A stretch of DNA of 64,000 nt from Brevundimonas sp. MYb52 (GTDB lineage: Bacteria; Pseudomonadota; Alphaproteobacteria; Caulobacterales; Caulobacteraceae), in the NCBI RefSeq assembly GCF_002979535.1, contig NZ_PCPB01000006.1, positions 1 to 64,000 of the forward strand. The letters run 5' to 3'. Shown in pieces: positions 34,654-43,884 of the stretch. The position numbers and the translations under genes are program-made. The notes beneath the pieces are model-generated. The model was given only the letters and a program-made list of their open reading frames with translations, was not told the DNA's origin and ran no database searches. Every line of letters begins with the position of its first letter. The first letter of the stretch is position 1.

Positions 34654-35817
34654 TCAGGTCAGGCGGGCGCAGGCGTGGATCAGCCGCTCCACGTCGTCTT
34701 CGGACTGATACAGGCTGAAGCCGAAGCGGATGACGTCGTCCCGCACGTCGGTGACCACGTTCATGTGTTGCAGATCGGCCTTCCAGCGCGACGCCTCGTC
34801 CGAACGCAGGGCGAGGAAGCGGGCGCGCGGGGCCTCGCCCTCGACCGGATTGAGGATCTCGGCCTGCGACAGGGCGCCGGCCTCGCCGCCCTGAACCGCC
34901 GCCTGGAACCGCGCCTGAAGGCTGCGCGCATGGGCGGCGATCTCGGCGGTGGTCAGGCCCTGCTCGTCCAGCATCCGGCGCACGGCGTTGAGGCGATAAA
35001 GGGCGCTGACGTCGAAGGTGGCGCCCCAGAAGCGGCCGCCGTCGGTGCGGTACTGGACCCCGCCGGGCGGGCCCTCCAGATGGCCGAACTCGGCGAACCA
35101 GCCGGTGATGACCGGGCGCGGGCAGAAGCCGGGCGGGGAATGCAGGAAGCACGCGCCTTCGCCGGCCATGGCATATTTGTAGCCGCCCGCCAGATAGAAG
35201 ACCCTGTCCGCCACCGCCGACAGGTCGGTCGGCGTGGCCATGAAGCCGTGATAGCCGTCGATCATCACCCAGGGGCCAGCGGGGTCGGCTAGCTCGGCCA
35301 GCGCGGGGATGGCGTCGAACAGTTGGCCGGTGCGGAAGAAGACCTGGCTGACCAGAATCAGGTCATGACCGCCGGCCTGCGCCGCCGCCACGAAGCGCTG
35401 GGCGAAGGTATTGAAGGGCTGCAGCGGCACGCGCGTGACCACGGCCTCGCCGGCCTCTTCCCAGCGTTCGGACTGGCGACGGAAGGAATGGAACTCGCCA
35501 TCGCTGGACAGGATGCGGACCGGCTTCTTCTCGATGCCTGAGACGATGCGCAGCAGGATGTCGTGGGTGCTGGGCGCAAAGATCAGGCTGTCGGGCGAGG
35601 GCAGGTTCAACTCCTTCGCCACATGCTTCTGGGCTTCGGGAATGACCTCACCGAACACCAGATCCCACTTGCGATCGGCGAAGCGGTTGGCCTCGGCCCA
35701 GGCCTGGACCTGGGCGTCGAAACTGGCGTCGGGCCACAGATGATGGCTATGGGCGGCGAAATGCAGCCGCTCGGGATCCAGACCCAGGGCGCGCGAGAAG
35801 AGGGGCTTGTAGCTCAT
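34654..35817 (-). CDS. Class V aminotransferase-fold PLP enzyme
   Basis: A 387-residue PLP enzyme of the class V aminotransferase fold, in the kynureninase/cysteine desulfurase neighbourhood. The N-terminus AAHSHHLWPDASFDAQ resembles kynureninase, the PLP Asp-x-x-His is WVMIDGYHGFMATP and the Schiff-base Lys is in LAGGYKYAMAGEG (near residue 219). Specific kynureninase features are not complete, so I leave the activity open. No other tryptophan-catabolic gene is near. It lies downstream of secA but is separated from it by a terminator and a palindromic element. Confidence 0.82.
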   Translation of the reverse strand: MSYKPLFSRALGLDPERLHFAAHSHHLWPDASFDAQVQAWAEANRFADRKWDLVFGEVIPEAQKHVAKELNLPSPDSLIFAPSTHDILLRIVSGIEKKPVRILSSDGEFHSFRRQSERWEEAGEAVVTRVPLQPFNTFAQRFVAAAQAGGHDLILVSQVFFRTGQLFDAIPALAELADPAGPWVMIDGYHGFMATPTDLSAVADRVFYLAGGYKYAMAGEGACFLHSPPGFCPRPVITGWFAEFGHLEGPPGGVQYRTDGGRFWGATFDVSALYRLNAVRRMLDEQGLTTAEIAAHARSLQARFQAAVQGGEAGALSQAEILNPVEGEAPRARFLALRSDEASRWKADLQHMNVVTDVRDDVIRFGFSLYQSEDDVERLIHACARLT

Positions 35818-35863
35818 GGGGCGAAGCTAGCGGGCGGAGTGGGCGGCGTCACCTGTAGTTCCT

Positions 35864-35981
35864 CCGTCATCCCGGGGCCGCGTAGCGGAACCCGGGACCC
35901 AGGCGGTTGCGACTGCGCTGGTGGCGGGTCGTTCAGGCGTCTGGGTCCCGGATCGACCTTTCAGGTCGTCCGGGATGACGG
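35864..35981. repeat. Intergenic nested inverted-repeat element A
   Basis: The outer arms CCGTCATCCCGG (35864-35875) and CCGGGATGACGG (35970-35981) are perfect, and inner arms CCGGGACCCAG (35892-35902) and CTGGGTCCCGG (35941-35951) are also perfect. The whole could fold as one long hairpin of about 118 bases. It lies between secA and the class V aminotransferase gene. The pattern resembles dispersed intergenic repeats of Caulobacterales genomes (recalled, not checked). Confidence 0.85.
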
Positions 35982-36000
35982 CTGTTGGCAAGGAGGTGCC

Positions 36001-36035
36001 AAAGAAAAAGGCGGGCCGCTTTCGCGAACCCGCCT
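36001..36035 (-). terminator. Intrinsic terminator of secA
   Basis: On the minus strand AGGCGGG and CCCGCCT form a 7-bp stem (36029-36035 with 36009-36015) with further pairing in the loop, followed by TTTTTCTTT. It begins 8 bases after the secA stop. Confidence 0.85.
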
Positions 36036-36043
36036 CGTTATTC

Positions 36044-38896
36044 CTAGATCAAACTACCGTGGCAGTGCTTGAACTTGCGGCCCGAATGGCAGGGGCAGTC
36101 GGCGTTGCGGCTGGTGCGTTCCCAGCCGACGGGCAGGGCCTCGACCGGCAGTTTCGAACGGTCGTCGCCGGTCAGCATGCCTTCCGGGTTCTGGGCCGAG
36201 GGGTTGGCCATTTCGTTCTCGCCGGTGCCGGGGTTCAGGTGGATTTCCTGGAACTCGGGCATCTCCATCGCCGGCGGCACCTCGAAGCGGAACTCGACCG
36301 TCATCAGCCAGCGGGTGACGTTGTGGCGCAGGTCGTGCAGCAGCGTCTCGAACAGGTTGAAGGCTTCGGTCTTGTATTCGTTCAGCGGGTCGCGCTGGCC
36401 GTAACCGCGCAGGCCGATGACGCCGCGCAGGTGGTCCAGGTGGACCAGGTGCTCGCGCCACTGCATGTCGATCATCTGCAGCATGAACTGCTTTTCCAGA
36501 CCGCGGGTCTGGTCGGCGCCGATCTGCTCCAGACGCTCGGCGGCGCGGGAGTCGGCGGCGGCGTTGATGCGCTCCTCGATCTCTTCGTTCGAGACGCCTT
36601 CCTCGGCGGCCCAGTCCTTGAGCGGCAGCTCCAGGCCCAGGGTCGAGCGGACCTTCTCGTCCAGGCCGTCCATGTCCCACTGCTCGGCATAGGCCTTAGG
36701 CGGCATGTAGCGCTCGACCAGGTCGGAGACGACATCGAGACGGAAGTCGGTGACCAGTTCCGACAGGTCCGTGGAGTCCATGAACTCCTGACGCTGTTCG
36801 AACACGGCCTTGCGCTGATCGTTCACGACGTCGTCGTACTTCAGCACGTTCTTGCGCATGTCGTAGTTGCGGGCTTCGACGCGCTTCTGGGCGGTTTCGA
36901 CAGCGCGGTTCAGCCAGGGGTGGCTGATGGCCTCGCCCTCGGCCACGCCAAAGGACTTCATGATGCCGTCCAGACGGTCGCCGGCGAAGATGCGCAGCAG
37001 GTCGTCTTCGCACGACAGGTAGAATTTCGAGGTGCCGGGGTCGCCCTGACGGCCGGTGCGGCCGCGTAGTTGGTTGTCGATGCGGCGGCTTTCGTGGCGC
37101 TCGGTGCCGAGCACGAACAGGCCGCCGGCTAGCAGGGCCTTCTCACGGTTGACGGCTATCTCGGCCTTGTACTCGGCTTCGATGGCTTCCAGCGCTTCGG
37201 GCGTGACCTCGACGGCCATGTTGCGCTGCTCCTGGGTCCAGCGCTGAAGACGCATTTCCAGGTTGCCGCCCAGCTGAATGTCGGTGCCGCGACCGGCCAT
37301 GTTGGTGGCGATGGTCACCGCGCCCGGCAGACCGGCGTCAGCGACGATATAGGCTTCCTGCTCGTGCTGGCGCGCGTTCAGGACATTGTGCGGAATGCCG
37401 CGGCCCGAGACGTAGGTGACGTCATAGGCGTCATCGCCGACCTTGTTCGCTTCCTTCTCGCGGCCGGCGTATTCGGCCTTGAGGGTGCGGCCGGTCTCGA
37501 CCTTGTAGTCGTAGTTCTTGAGGACTTCGGACAGTTCCTCGGAGTTCTCGATCGAGACGGTGCCGACCAGGATCGGCTGACCCTTGACGTGGCACTCGGC
37601 GATCTGGGCGGCGATGGCCGCGTTCTTTTCCTTGAAGGTGCGATAGACCTCGTCGTCATAATCCTTGCGCTGGATCGGACGGTTGGTCGGCACTTCCAGG
37701 ACGTCCATCTTGTAGATGTCGAGGAATTCCTGGGCCTCGGTGGCGGCCGTGCCGGTCATGCCGGACAGCTTCTCGTAGAGGCGGAAGTAGTTCTGGATGG
37801 TCACCGAGGCCAGGGTCTGGTTCTCGGGCATGATCTTGACGTCTTCCTTGGCCTCGATGGCCTGGTGAAGACCTTCGGACAGGCGACGGCCGGTCATCAT
37901 GCGGCCGGTGTATTCGTCGATCAGGACGATCTCGCCCGCCTTGATGATGTAGTCCTTGTCGCGCGTATAGAGGGTGTTGGCGCGCAGGGCCTGGTTGACG
38001 TGGTGGACCAGGCTGACGTTGGCCGGGTCGTAGAGGTCGTTGGTGTCTTCGGCGAAGTGGCCGCCGGTCTCCAGCATTTCCTCGATGCGTTCCGAGCCCA
38101 GCTCGGTCAGCAGGGCCTGGCGCTGCTTCTCGTCCAGATCATAGGTGGCCTTGTCCTTGATCAGCTCTTTCACGATCGTGTCGACGATCTTGTAGAGGTC
38201 CGAACGATCCTCGGTCGGGCCCGAGATGATCAGCGGCGTGCGGGCTTCGTCGATCAGGATGGAGTCGACTTCATCGACGATGGCGAAGTGGTGGCTGCGC
38301 TGCACCATCTCGCGGCGGTCATAGACCAGGTTGTCGCGCAGATAGTCGAAACCGAATTCGTTGTTGGTGCCGTAGGTGATGTCGGCGTTGTAGGCCGCCT
38401 GGCGCTGGCCCTGCGACAGACCGTTGACGATGACGCCGACTTCCAGACCCAGGAAGCGATAGACCTTGCCCATCGTCTCGGCGTCGCGGCGCGCCAGGTA
38501 GTCGTTGACGGTGATGACGTGGACGCCCTTGCCCGCCAGGGCGTTCAGATAGACCGGGGCCACGGCCACCAGGGTCTTGCCTTCACCGGTCCGCATTTCG
38601 GCGATGCCGCCTTCATGCAGGATCATGCCGCCGGCCAGCTGCACGTCGTACTGACGCTGACCCATGACCCGCTTGGAGGCTTCGCGCACCACGGCGAAGG
38701 CTTCGTTCTGGATCTTGTCCAGGCTGTCGCCGGCCTCGATGCGGTCCTTGAAGGTCTGCGTCATCATGCGCAGTTCGTCGTCGGAGAAGGCCTCGAACCT
38801 GGCTTCCAGGGCGTTGATCTTTTGCGCCTGGGCCTGGAAGGCCTTGACCTTGCGGTCGTTGGAGGAGCCGAGGATTTTCTTGGCGAAGCCGAGCAT
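36044..38896 (-). CDS. secA: Preprotein translocase ATPase SecA
   Basis: A 950-residue motor that drives preproteins through SecYEG. Walker A is MRTGEGKT near residue 103, DEVDS near 210, followed by the preprotein cross-linking domain, the second nucleotide-binding fold with [11 protein letters not shown], and the helical scaffold. The C-terminal zinc-binding tail [14 protein letters not shown] binds SecB and phospholipid and is intact. Length is typical for alphaproteobacteria. A 274-base region upstream divides it from the divergent ppiC gene. Confidence 0.97.
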   Translation of the reverse strand: MLGFAKKILGSSNDRKVKAFQAQAQKINALEARFEAFSDDELRMMTQTFKDRIEAGDSLDKIQNEAFAVVREASKRVMGQRQYDVQLAGGMILHEGGIAEMRTGEGKTLVAVAPVYLNALAGKGVHVITVNDYLARRDAETMGKVYRFLGLEVGVIVNGLSQGQRQAAYNADITYGTNNEFGFDYLRDNLVYDRREMVQRSHHFAIVDEVDSILIDEARTPLIISGPTEDRSDLYKIVDTIVKELIKDKATYDLDEKQRQALLTELGSERIEEMLETGGHFAEDTNDLYDPANVSLVHHVNQALRANTLYTRDKDYIIKAGEIVLIDEYTGRMMTGRRLSEGLHQAIEAKEDVKIMPENQTLASVTIQNYFRLYEKLSGMTGTAATEAQEFLDIYKMDVLEVPTNRPIQRKDYDDEVYRTFKEKNAAIAAQIAECHVKGQPILVGTVSIENSEELSEVLKNYDYKVETGRTLKAEYAGREKEANKVGDDAYDVTYVSGRGIPHNVLNARQHEQEAYIVADAGLPGAVTIATNMAGRGTDIQLGGNLEMRLQRWTQEQRNMAVEVTPEALEAIEAEYKAEIAVNREKALLAGGLFVLGTERHESRRIDNQLRGRTGRQGDPGTSKFYLSCEDDLLRIFAGDRLDGIMKSFGVAEGEAISHPWLNRAVETAQKRVEARNYDMRKNVLKYDDVVNDQRKAVFEQRQEFMDSTDLSELVTDFRLDVVSDLVERYMPPKAYAEQWDMDGLDEKVRSTLGLELPLKDWAAEEGVSNEEIEERINAAADSRAAERLEQIGADQTRGLEKQFMLQMIDMQWREHLVHLDHLRGVIGLRGYGQRDPLNEYKTEAFNLFETLLHDLRHNVTRWLMTVEFRFEVPPAMEMPEFQEIHLNPGTGENEMANPSAQNPEGMLTGDDRSKLPVEALPVGWERTSRNADCPCHSGRKFKHCHGSLI

Positions 38897-39170
38897 GGGC
38901 GATCCGGTAAAGGCGGTCGAGCGGCTGAAGGCTCTGAAACAGGAAGCGTCGTAGTCTGAAGGCCCGGATCGACACTGGTCCCGACGACCCTCGAAATACG
39001 AGGCGTGCGCAGGGGCCGCGCAGACGATCGAAAACCCCTCGACTTGGGCGCAGCCGGGACTTAAGCACCGCCCTAACCCCTGTCAACGCGAGGGGCTTTC
39101 AAGGGCTTGCTGCGACAGGCCTTCCGGTTACTGTTTTTCGCCCCTTTTTCGCCTTTGGCCGGAGCGCCTG

Positions 39171-40112
39171 ATGCGTCTTTCGCGCCCCACTTTTCGAACC
39201 GCTGTCGCCCTGCTGGCCTCGACCACGGCGGCGCTGGTTCTGACCGCCGCCTGCGGACGCGGCGATGCAGAGGCCCCGCCCGAAAAGAATGATCTGGTCG
39301 TGGCCCGCGTTCTGGACGCCTCCGTCTGGGCCTCCGACGTGCGTCGCGAAGCCGTGGCCCAGGGGCTGATCGGCGAGGGCGAGCCGCTGGACGTTCAGTC
39401 CGAGTTGTTCCGCCGCGTGCTGGACGAGGTGGTGGATCAGAAGCTTCTGGCCGCCGAGGCTCGCCGTCGCGGTCTGGACAAGAGCGCCGCCGCCCAGCGT
39501 CGGCTGGAAGCGGTGCATGAACGCATCCTCGGCGACATGCTGGTGGAATCCGTGGTCAGCGGCGCGGTGTCCGATCAGGCGGTCGAACGTCTCTATCAGG
39601 AGCAGCAGCGCCGGGCGCAGACCACCGAGGAGGTGCGCGTCCGTCTGATCCTCTCGCATACGAAAGAACAGGCCGACGCCGTGGTCGGGGTGCTGGGGCA
39701 GGGGGCCGCCTTCGAGGCTGTGGCCGCCCAGCGCTCGGTCGACGACGCTACCCGTTATTCCGGCGGCGACCTGGGCTACTCCACCCTGGACGTCCTGCCC
39801 GACGCCTATGCCGCCGCCGTGCGCGGTCAGGCCCCCGGCGCCCTGGTCGGGCCGGTTCAGACGCCGGGCGGCTGGGCCGTGCTGCGCGTCGAGGACCGCC
39901 GCCTGGAGACGCCGCCGACCCTGGACCAGGCTCGCCCCCTGATCGTCCGCTATCTGACCTATGAGGGCGTGCGCCAATTGCTCGAGCAACTGCGCGGCAA
40001 GGCGCCGGTCGAAGTCTTCCTGAATCCCGCCAAACCGGCGGCGCAACCGGGCGCCAAGCCCGCGCCCGCCTCTCCCGCCGCCGCCCCTCCCGCCGGAACC
40101 GTCGCCTCATGA
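39171..40112 (+). CDS. Peptidylprolyl isomerase, PpiC/SurA-like lipoprotein
   Basis: A 313-residue periplasmic foldase. It has a signal sequence with lipobox LTAAC (Cys near 28), a SurA-N-like helical region (EAVAQGLIGEGEPLDVQSELFRRVLDEVVDQKLLA), a central parvulin-type rotamase domain (VRVRLILSHTKEQADAV through GPVQTPGGWAVLRVEDRR) and a Pro/Ala-rich C-terminus. It probably helps outer-membrane protein folding and is anchored by lipid. It is divergent from secA and its stop overlaps the argJ start by 4 bases (ATGA). Confidence 0.88.
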   Translation: MRLSRPTFRTAVALLASTTAALVLTAACGRGDAEAPPEKNDLVVARVLDASVWASDVRREAVAQGLIGEGEPLDVQSELFRRVLDEVVDQKLLAAEARRRGLDKSAAAQRRLEAVHERILGDMLVESVVSGAVSDQAVERLYQEQQRRAQTTEEVRVRLILSHTKEQADAVVGVLGQGAAFEAVAAQRSVDDATRYSGGDLGYSTLDVLPDAYAAAVRGQAPGALVGPVQTPGGWAVLRVEDRRLETPPTLDQARPLIVRYLTYEGVRQLLEQLRGKAPVEVFLNPAKPAAQPGAKPAPASPAAAPPAGTVAS

Positions 40113-41491
40113 ATCGTCCGCCCGCCAAATCCGGTTCGACCGGCCAGATGATTGAATCCGCCATTGAGAAGGCGTTGGATCCCCTGGCTTCGGCCTTGAA
40201 GCGCGCCACCCAGCCGACGGCGGCCAAGACGCCCGCTTCGCCCGGCAAGCCCGGCCTGATGATCTCGCCCCTGGCCGTGCCCTTCCCGACCATTCCGCCG
40301 ATCGGCGGGGTCGAGATCGCCACCGCCCGCGCCGGCTTCTACAAGCATGAGCGCGACGACCTGGTGGTCTTCCACTTCCCCGAGGGTGCGTCCTGCGCCG
40401 GCGTCTTCACCCGGCACAAGGTGGGCTCGGCGCCGGTCGACTGGTGCAAGCGCCACCTGGACTCCGACAAGGGCGGCGAGGGGGTCAAGGCCCTGGTCGT
40501 CAACGCCGGATGCGCCAACGCCTTTACGGGCAAGGCCGGCGCCGACGCGGCCCGCCGCACGGCGTCGGAAGTCGCCAAGCGCTTCGACTGCCGTCAGCGC
40601 GACGTCATGCTGGCCTCGACCGGGGTTATCGGGGTGGTGCTGGACGAGACCAAGATCACCGCCCGTCTGCCCGACATCAAGGCGGGGTTGAAGGCCGATG
40701 CCTGGGCCCAGGCCGGCCTCGGCATCATGACCACGGACACCTTCCCCAAGGGCTCCTACGCGGAGTGCGAGATCGAGGGCGTCAAGGTCAAGATCGCCGG
40801 GATCGCCAAGGGTTCGGGCATGATCGCGCCGGACATGGCCACCATGCTGGCCTTCATCGTCACCGACGCCAACATCGCCCCCCCGGTGCTGAAGGCCCTG
40901 CTGAACCTGCACGTGCGCACCACCTTCAACAGCGTGACGGTGGATGGCGACACCTCGACCAACGACACAGCCCTGCTGTTCGCCACCGGCGCCTCGGGCG
41001 CGCCGCGCATCGGCCGGGTCGGCGACCGTCGCCTCAAGGATTTCTCGGCGGCCCTGGACAAGGTCATGCTCGATCTGGCCCATCAGCTGGTGAAAGACGG
41101 CGAGGGCGCGACCAAGTTCGTGCGCATCACCGTCGATGGCGCCGCCAGCCCCGCCTCGGCCCGCAAACTGGCCAAGTCGATCGCCGACAGCCCCCTGGTG
41201 AAAACCGCCATCGCCGGCGAGGACGCCAACTGGGGCCGCATCGTCATGGCCGTGGGCAAGACCGAGGAGGCCGTGGACCGAGACCGTCTGGCCATCCACT
41301 TCGGCCCCCACGTCGCCGCCGTCGACGGCGCCCCGTCGCCGACCTACGACGAGGCGAAGATGAGCGCCTATATGAAGAACGCCGAGATCGACATCACCGT
41401 CCATGTCGGCTCGGGCCGGGCCTCGGCCACTGTCTGGACGTGCGATCTGACCAAGCGCTACATCGAGATCAACGGAGACTATCGCTCGTGA
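40109..41491 (+). CDS. argJ: Bifunctional glutamate N-acetyltransferase/ornithine acetyltransferase
   Basis: A 460-residue ArgJ that recycles acetyl groups in arginine synthesis: N-acetylornithine plus glutamate to ornithine plus N-acetylglutamate. The autocleavage threonine is in KGSGMIAPDMATML near residue 250, and NAGCANAFTGKAG and ASTGVIGV are family hallmarks. ArgJ proteins are usually about 400-415 residues; here about 50 extra residues precede PISPL-like sequence, Ala/Lys-rich and probably a flexible extension. The first ATG overlaps ppiC (ATGA) and fits coupling, but a start inside the extension is possible. Confidence 0.95.
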   Translation: MNRPPAKSGSTGQMIESAIEKALDPLASALKRATQPTAAKTPASPGKPGLMISPLAVPFPTIPPIGGVEIATARAGFYKHERDDLVVFHFPEGASCAGVFTRHKVGSAPVDWCKRHLDSDKGGEGVKALVVNAGCANAFTGKAGADAARRTASEVAKRFDCRQRDVMLASTGVIGVVLDETKITARLPDIKAGLKADAWAQAGLGIMTTDTFPKGSYAECEIEGVKVKIAGIAKGSGMIAPDMATMLAFIVTDANIAPPVLKALLNLHVRTTFNSVTVDGDTSTNDTALLFATGASGAPRIGRVGDRRLKDFSAALDKVMLDLAHQLVKDGEGATKFVRITVDGAASPASARKLAKSIADSPLVKTAIAGEDANWGRIVMAVGKTEEAVDRDRLAIHFGPHVAAVDGAPSPTYDEAKMSAYMKNAEIDITVHVGSGRASATVWTCDLTKRYIEINGDYRS

Positions 41492-41904
41492 GCGAGGCCG
41501 CCGCTGTCCCCACCGTCCTTGTCGTCGCCGTCGCCCTGATCGATCCTGACGGCCGCGTCCTGATCGCCAAGCGGCCCGAGGGCAAGCAACTGGCGGGGAT
41601 GTGGGAGTTTCCGGGCGGTAAGGTCGAGCCGGGCGAGCGGCCCGAACAGGCCCTGATCCGCGAGCTAAAGGAAGAGCTGGGCATCGACGTGAACGAGGCC
41701 TGCCTGGCCCCCTTCGTCTTCGCCAGCCACGCCTATGAGAGCTTCCATCTGCTGATGCCGCTCTATCTGTGCCGTCGCTGGTCGGGCGTGGTCACGGCGA
41801 ATGAACACGCCGGGCTGGCCTGGGTGAAGCCGAACAAGCTGGGCGACTATCCCATGCCGCCCGCCGACGAGCCCCTGGTCGCCTGGCTGCGCGACCTGCT
41901 CTGA
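41488..41904 (+). CDS. mutT: 8-oxo-dGTP diphosphatase, MutT family
   Basis: A 138-residue Nudix hydrolase that removes oxidised dGTP from the nucleotide pool. The Nudix box runs from GGKVEPGE to REL then EELGI (about 45-65), all catalytic Glu residues present. It starts at GTG, overlapping the argJ stop by 4 bases (GTGA), with GGAG about 10 bases upstream. Its own stop directly abuts the stop of the convergent methyltransferase with no base between. Translational coupling through ppiC-argJ-mutT is likely. Confidence 0.92.
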   Translation: MSEAAAVPTVLVVAVALIDPDGRVLIAKRPEGKQLAGMWEFPGGKVEPGERPEQALIRELKEELGIDVNEACLAPFVFASHAYESFHLLMPLYLCRRWSGVVTANEHAGLAWVKPNKLGDYPMPPADEPLVAWLRDLL

Positions 41905-42789
41905 CTATTCGCCGGTCTGTTCCCTGACGCCGAGCGCATCGGCCAGTCGGCTCTTGGCCGAACCGCGTCGCGCCGGCTTCTGCTGGCTTTCGTGCGGGGC
42001 CCAGCCGGCGAGGTGCACCATCTCGAAGGTCGCCGGAATACGCCCGTCCGCCTCGGCGTGACGTTCGGCGTAGAGCTGGGCCGCGCGGGCCAGGACTGCG
42101 CGGCTCAGCGGCTTGATCGGCCCGGCCAGGACATTGGTTTCGCCCATGGCCCGCAGGTCGCGCATCAGGGCGAAGGGATCAGCATAGCGCACCGTCACCC
42201 GGTCCACGTCTGACACCGGCAGGGCGAACCCCGCCCTTTGCAGCAGGCCTGCCCCGTCGAAACCATCGGCGAAGGGCGAGACGCGGGCCTGGGCCCCGCC
42301 GTTGACCTCCAACTCGGCCTCGGTCAGCACCCCGCGCAGCTCCTTCAGCGTCGCCGCTCCGAACAGGCTGGCCACGAACAGGCCGTCGGGCCTCAGGGCG
42401 CGGCGGATCTGGGCCAGGGCGCCCGGCAGGTCATTGGCCCAGTGCAGGCCCAGCAGGTTGACGATCAGGTCCGCCGACTGGTCCTCCAGCCCCAGAGGCC
42501 CGGCCCCCGGCGCGGCGCGTTCGGAAACCGACCCCACGGCGCGGACCTCGCCCACCCGGTCACGCGCCGAGCTGTCGGCCACCGCCTGAGCAAACACGCC
42601 GGGATGGGGCGACAGGTCGACGGGCGTCTGAAACTCGCGCAGGATCACTTCCAGACTGTTCACCGCGTTCTCGGCGGCCCGCACGTGCAGGAAGTCGGCC
42701 TCGGGGAAGCGTCGGGCGGCGCGGTTCAGGCGGGCGGCGCGGCGGGCGGCGTCGAAGATGATCGGGGGACCGGAGGAGGGGGCGCTCAT
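41905..42789 (-). CDS. SAM-dependent methyltransferase, NDUFAF5/BioC-like
   Basis: A 294-residue methyltransferase-fold protein. The N-terminal helix IIFDAARRAARLNRAARRF and the VNLLGLHWANDLPGALAQIRRALRPDGLFVASLFG segment are typical of NDUFAF5-type proteins, which in mitochondria hydroxylate complex I. The first SAM-binding loop is degraded here (no DxGxGxG), so true methyl transfer is uncertain. The ATG overlaps the comF ATG on the other strand in CATG at 42787-42790. The C-terminus is basic (ARRGSAKSRLADALG). Confidence 0.83.
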   Translation of the reverse strand: MSAPSSGPPIIFDAARRAARLNRAARRFPEADFLHVRAAENAVNSLEVILREFQTPVDLSPHPGVFAQAVADSSARDRVGEVRAVGSVSERAAPGAGPLGLEDQSADLIVNLLGLHWANDLPGALAQIRRALRPDGLFVASLFGAATLKELRGVLTEAELEVNGGAQARVSPFADGFDGAGLLQRAGFALPVSDVDRVTVRYADPFALMRDLRAMGETNVLAGPIKPLSRAVLARAAQLYAERHAEADGRIPATFEMVHLAGWAPHESQQKPARRGSAKSRLADALGVREQTGE

Positions 42790-43594
42790 GTCGGATCAGG
42801 ATGGGGGCTGGCGAGGTCGATTAAAAGGCGTGACGGCGCCTATAGCATCTGGCGCGCGTGATGCGGGGCGCGGTCTGCTGGATATTCTGCTGCCGCCCAT
42901 GGCCCACGACAGCCGCGAGGCCACGGCCTCGGCCGGCCTGTCGCCTGACGCCTGGAGCCGGGTGGTGTTTCTGGAAGCCCCCGTTTGCGACGGCTGCGGC
43001 GCGGCCTTTGAATATGACGGCGGCGACTTCGCCTCCGACCGCTGCCTGGCCTGTCAGGTCCAGCCCTACGCCTTCGCCCGCGCCCGCGCGGCCTGCGTCT
43101 ATGACGAGGCCTCGCGCGGCCTGATCCTCAAGTTCAAGCACGGCGACCAGCAGCAGTTCGCCCCCCTGTTCGCGCGCTGGATCGCCCGCTCCGCCGCCGA
43201 CGTGGTGGCCGAGGCCGATGCGGTGGTCCCGGTGCCGCTGCACCGTTCCCGCCTGTTGGCGCGGCGCTTCAATCAGGCCGCCGAGATCGCCCGGCCTCTC
43301 GCTCGCACCGCCGGACTGGACTACCTGCCCGACGCCCTGATCCGCAGCGCGCGGACCGACAGCCAGGGCGGCAAGTCGGCGCGCGGGCGACGGCTGAACG
43401 TCAAATCGGCCTTCGCCGTCACTGAGGCGGGGCGGCGTCGGATCAAGGGACGGCGCATCCTGTTGATCGACGATGTCCTGACCACCGGGGCCACGGCCGA
43501 GGCCTGCGCGCGCGTTCTGATGGAGGCCGGCGCCCGCGCCGTAGACCTGGCCGTGATCGCGAGGGTGCGAACCGCGCGCGAACCGCCTAAGTAG
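42788..43594 (+). CDS. comF: ComF-family phosphoribosyltransferase
   Basis: A 268-residue ComF/GntX-like protein. It has an N-terminal zinc ribbon (CDGCG near 64 and CLAC near 85), then DEASRGLILKFKHGDQ, and a PRTase domain with PVPLHRSRLLARRFNQA and the PRPP loop LLIDDVLTTGATAEA near 235. ComF proteins are needed for DNA uptake in naturally competent bacteria; elsewhere the role is unclear. GGAGGAGGGGG ends 6 bases before ATG 42788. A start further upstream (42758) is in frame but lies inside the divergent methyltransferase. Confidence 0.92.
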   Translation: MSDQDGGWRGRLKGVTAPIASGARDAGRGLLDILLPPMAHDSREATASAGLSPDAWSRVVFLEAPVCDGCGAAFEYDGGDFASDRCLACQVQPYAFARARAACVYDEASRGLILKFKHGDQQQFAPLFARWIARSAADVVAEADAVVPVPLHRSRLLARRFNQAAEIARPLARTAGLDYLPDALIRSARTDSQGGKSARGRRLNVKSAFAVTEAGRRRIKGRRILLIDDVLTTGATAEACARVLMEAGARAVDLAVIARVRTAREPPK

Positions 43595-43626
43595 GGGGCT
43601 AGCCTGCAGTTCAAGGAGTTCCTGAG

Positions 43627-43884
43627 TTGGCCGAAGTCGTCATCTACACCAAGCCCGGTTGCCCCTATTGCGTCGCCGCCATGAGCCTGCTGACCCGCAA
43701 GGGCGCCGAGTTCACCGAGATCGTCGCCTCGAACGACCCGGAAAAGAAGGCCGAGATGGTCGCGCGTTCGGGCGGCAAGGCCACCTTCCCGCAGATCTTC
43801 ATCAACGGTCAGCACGTCGGCGGTTCGGACGACATCCACGCCCTGGACCGCAAGGGCGGCCTGGACCCCCTGCTGGCGGCCTGA
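43627..43884 (+). CDS. grxC: Glutaredoxin 3
   Basis: An 85-residue dithiol glutaredoxin. The active site C12-P-Y-C15 follows YTKPG, and the glutathione-binding TFPQIFINGQHVGGSDD is at about 59-75, so it reduces protein and GSH-mixed disulfides. It uses a TTG start, with AAGGAG upstream about 10 bases away. Its stop shares one base with the next start (TGATG), so the nitrilase is coupled to it. First gene of a tight grx-nitrilase-DUF1178-AraC run. Confidence 0.95.
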   Translation: MAEVVIYTKPGCPYCVAAMSLLTRKGAEFTEIVASNDPEKKAEMVARSGGKATFPQIFINGQHVGGSDDIHALDRKGGLDPLLAA

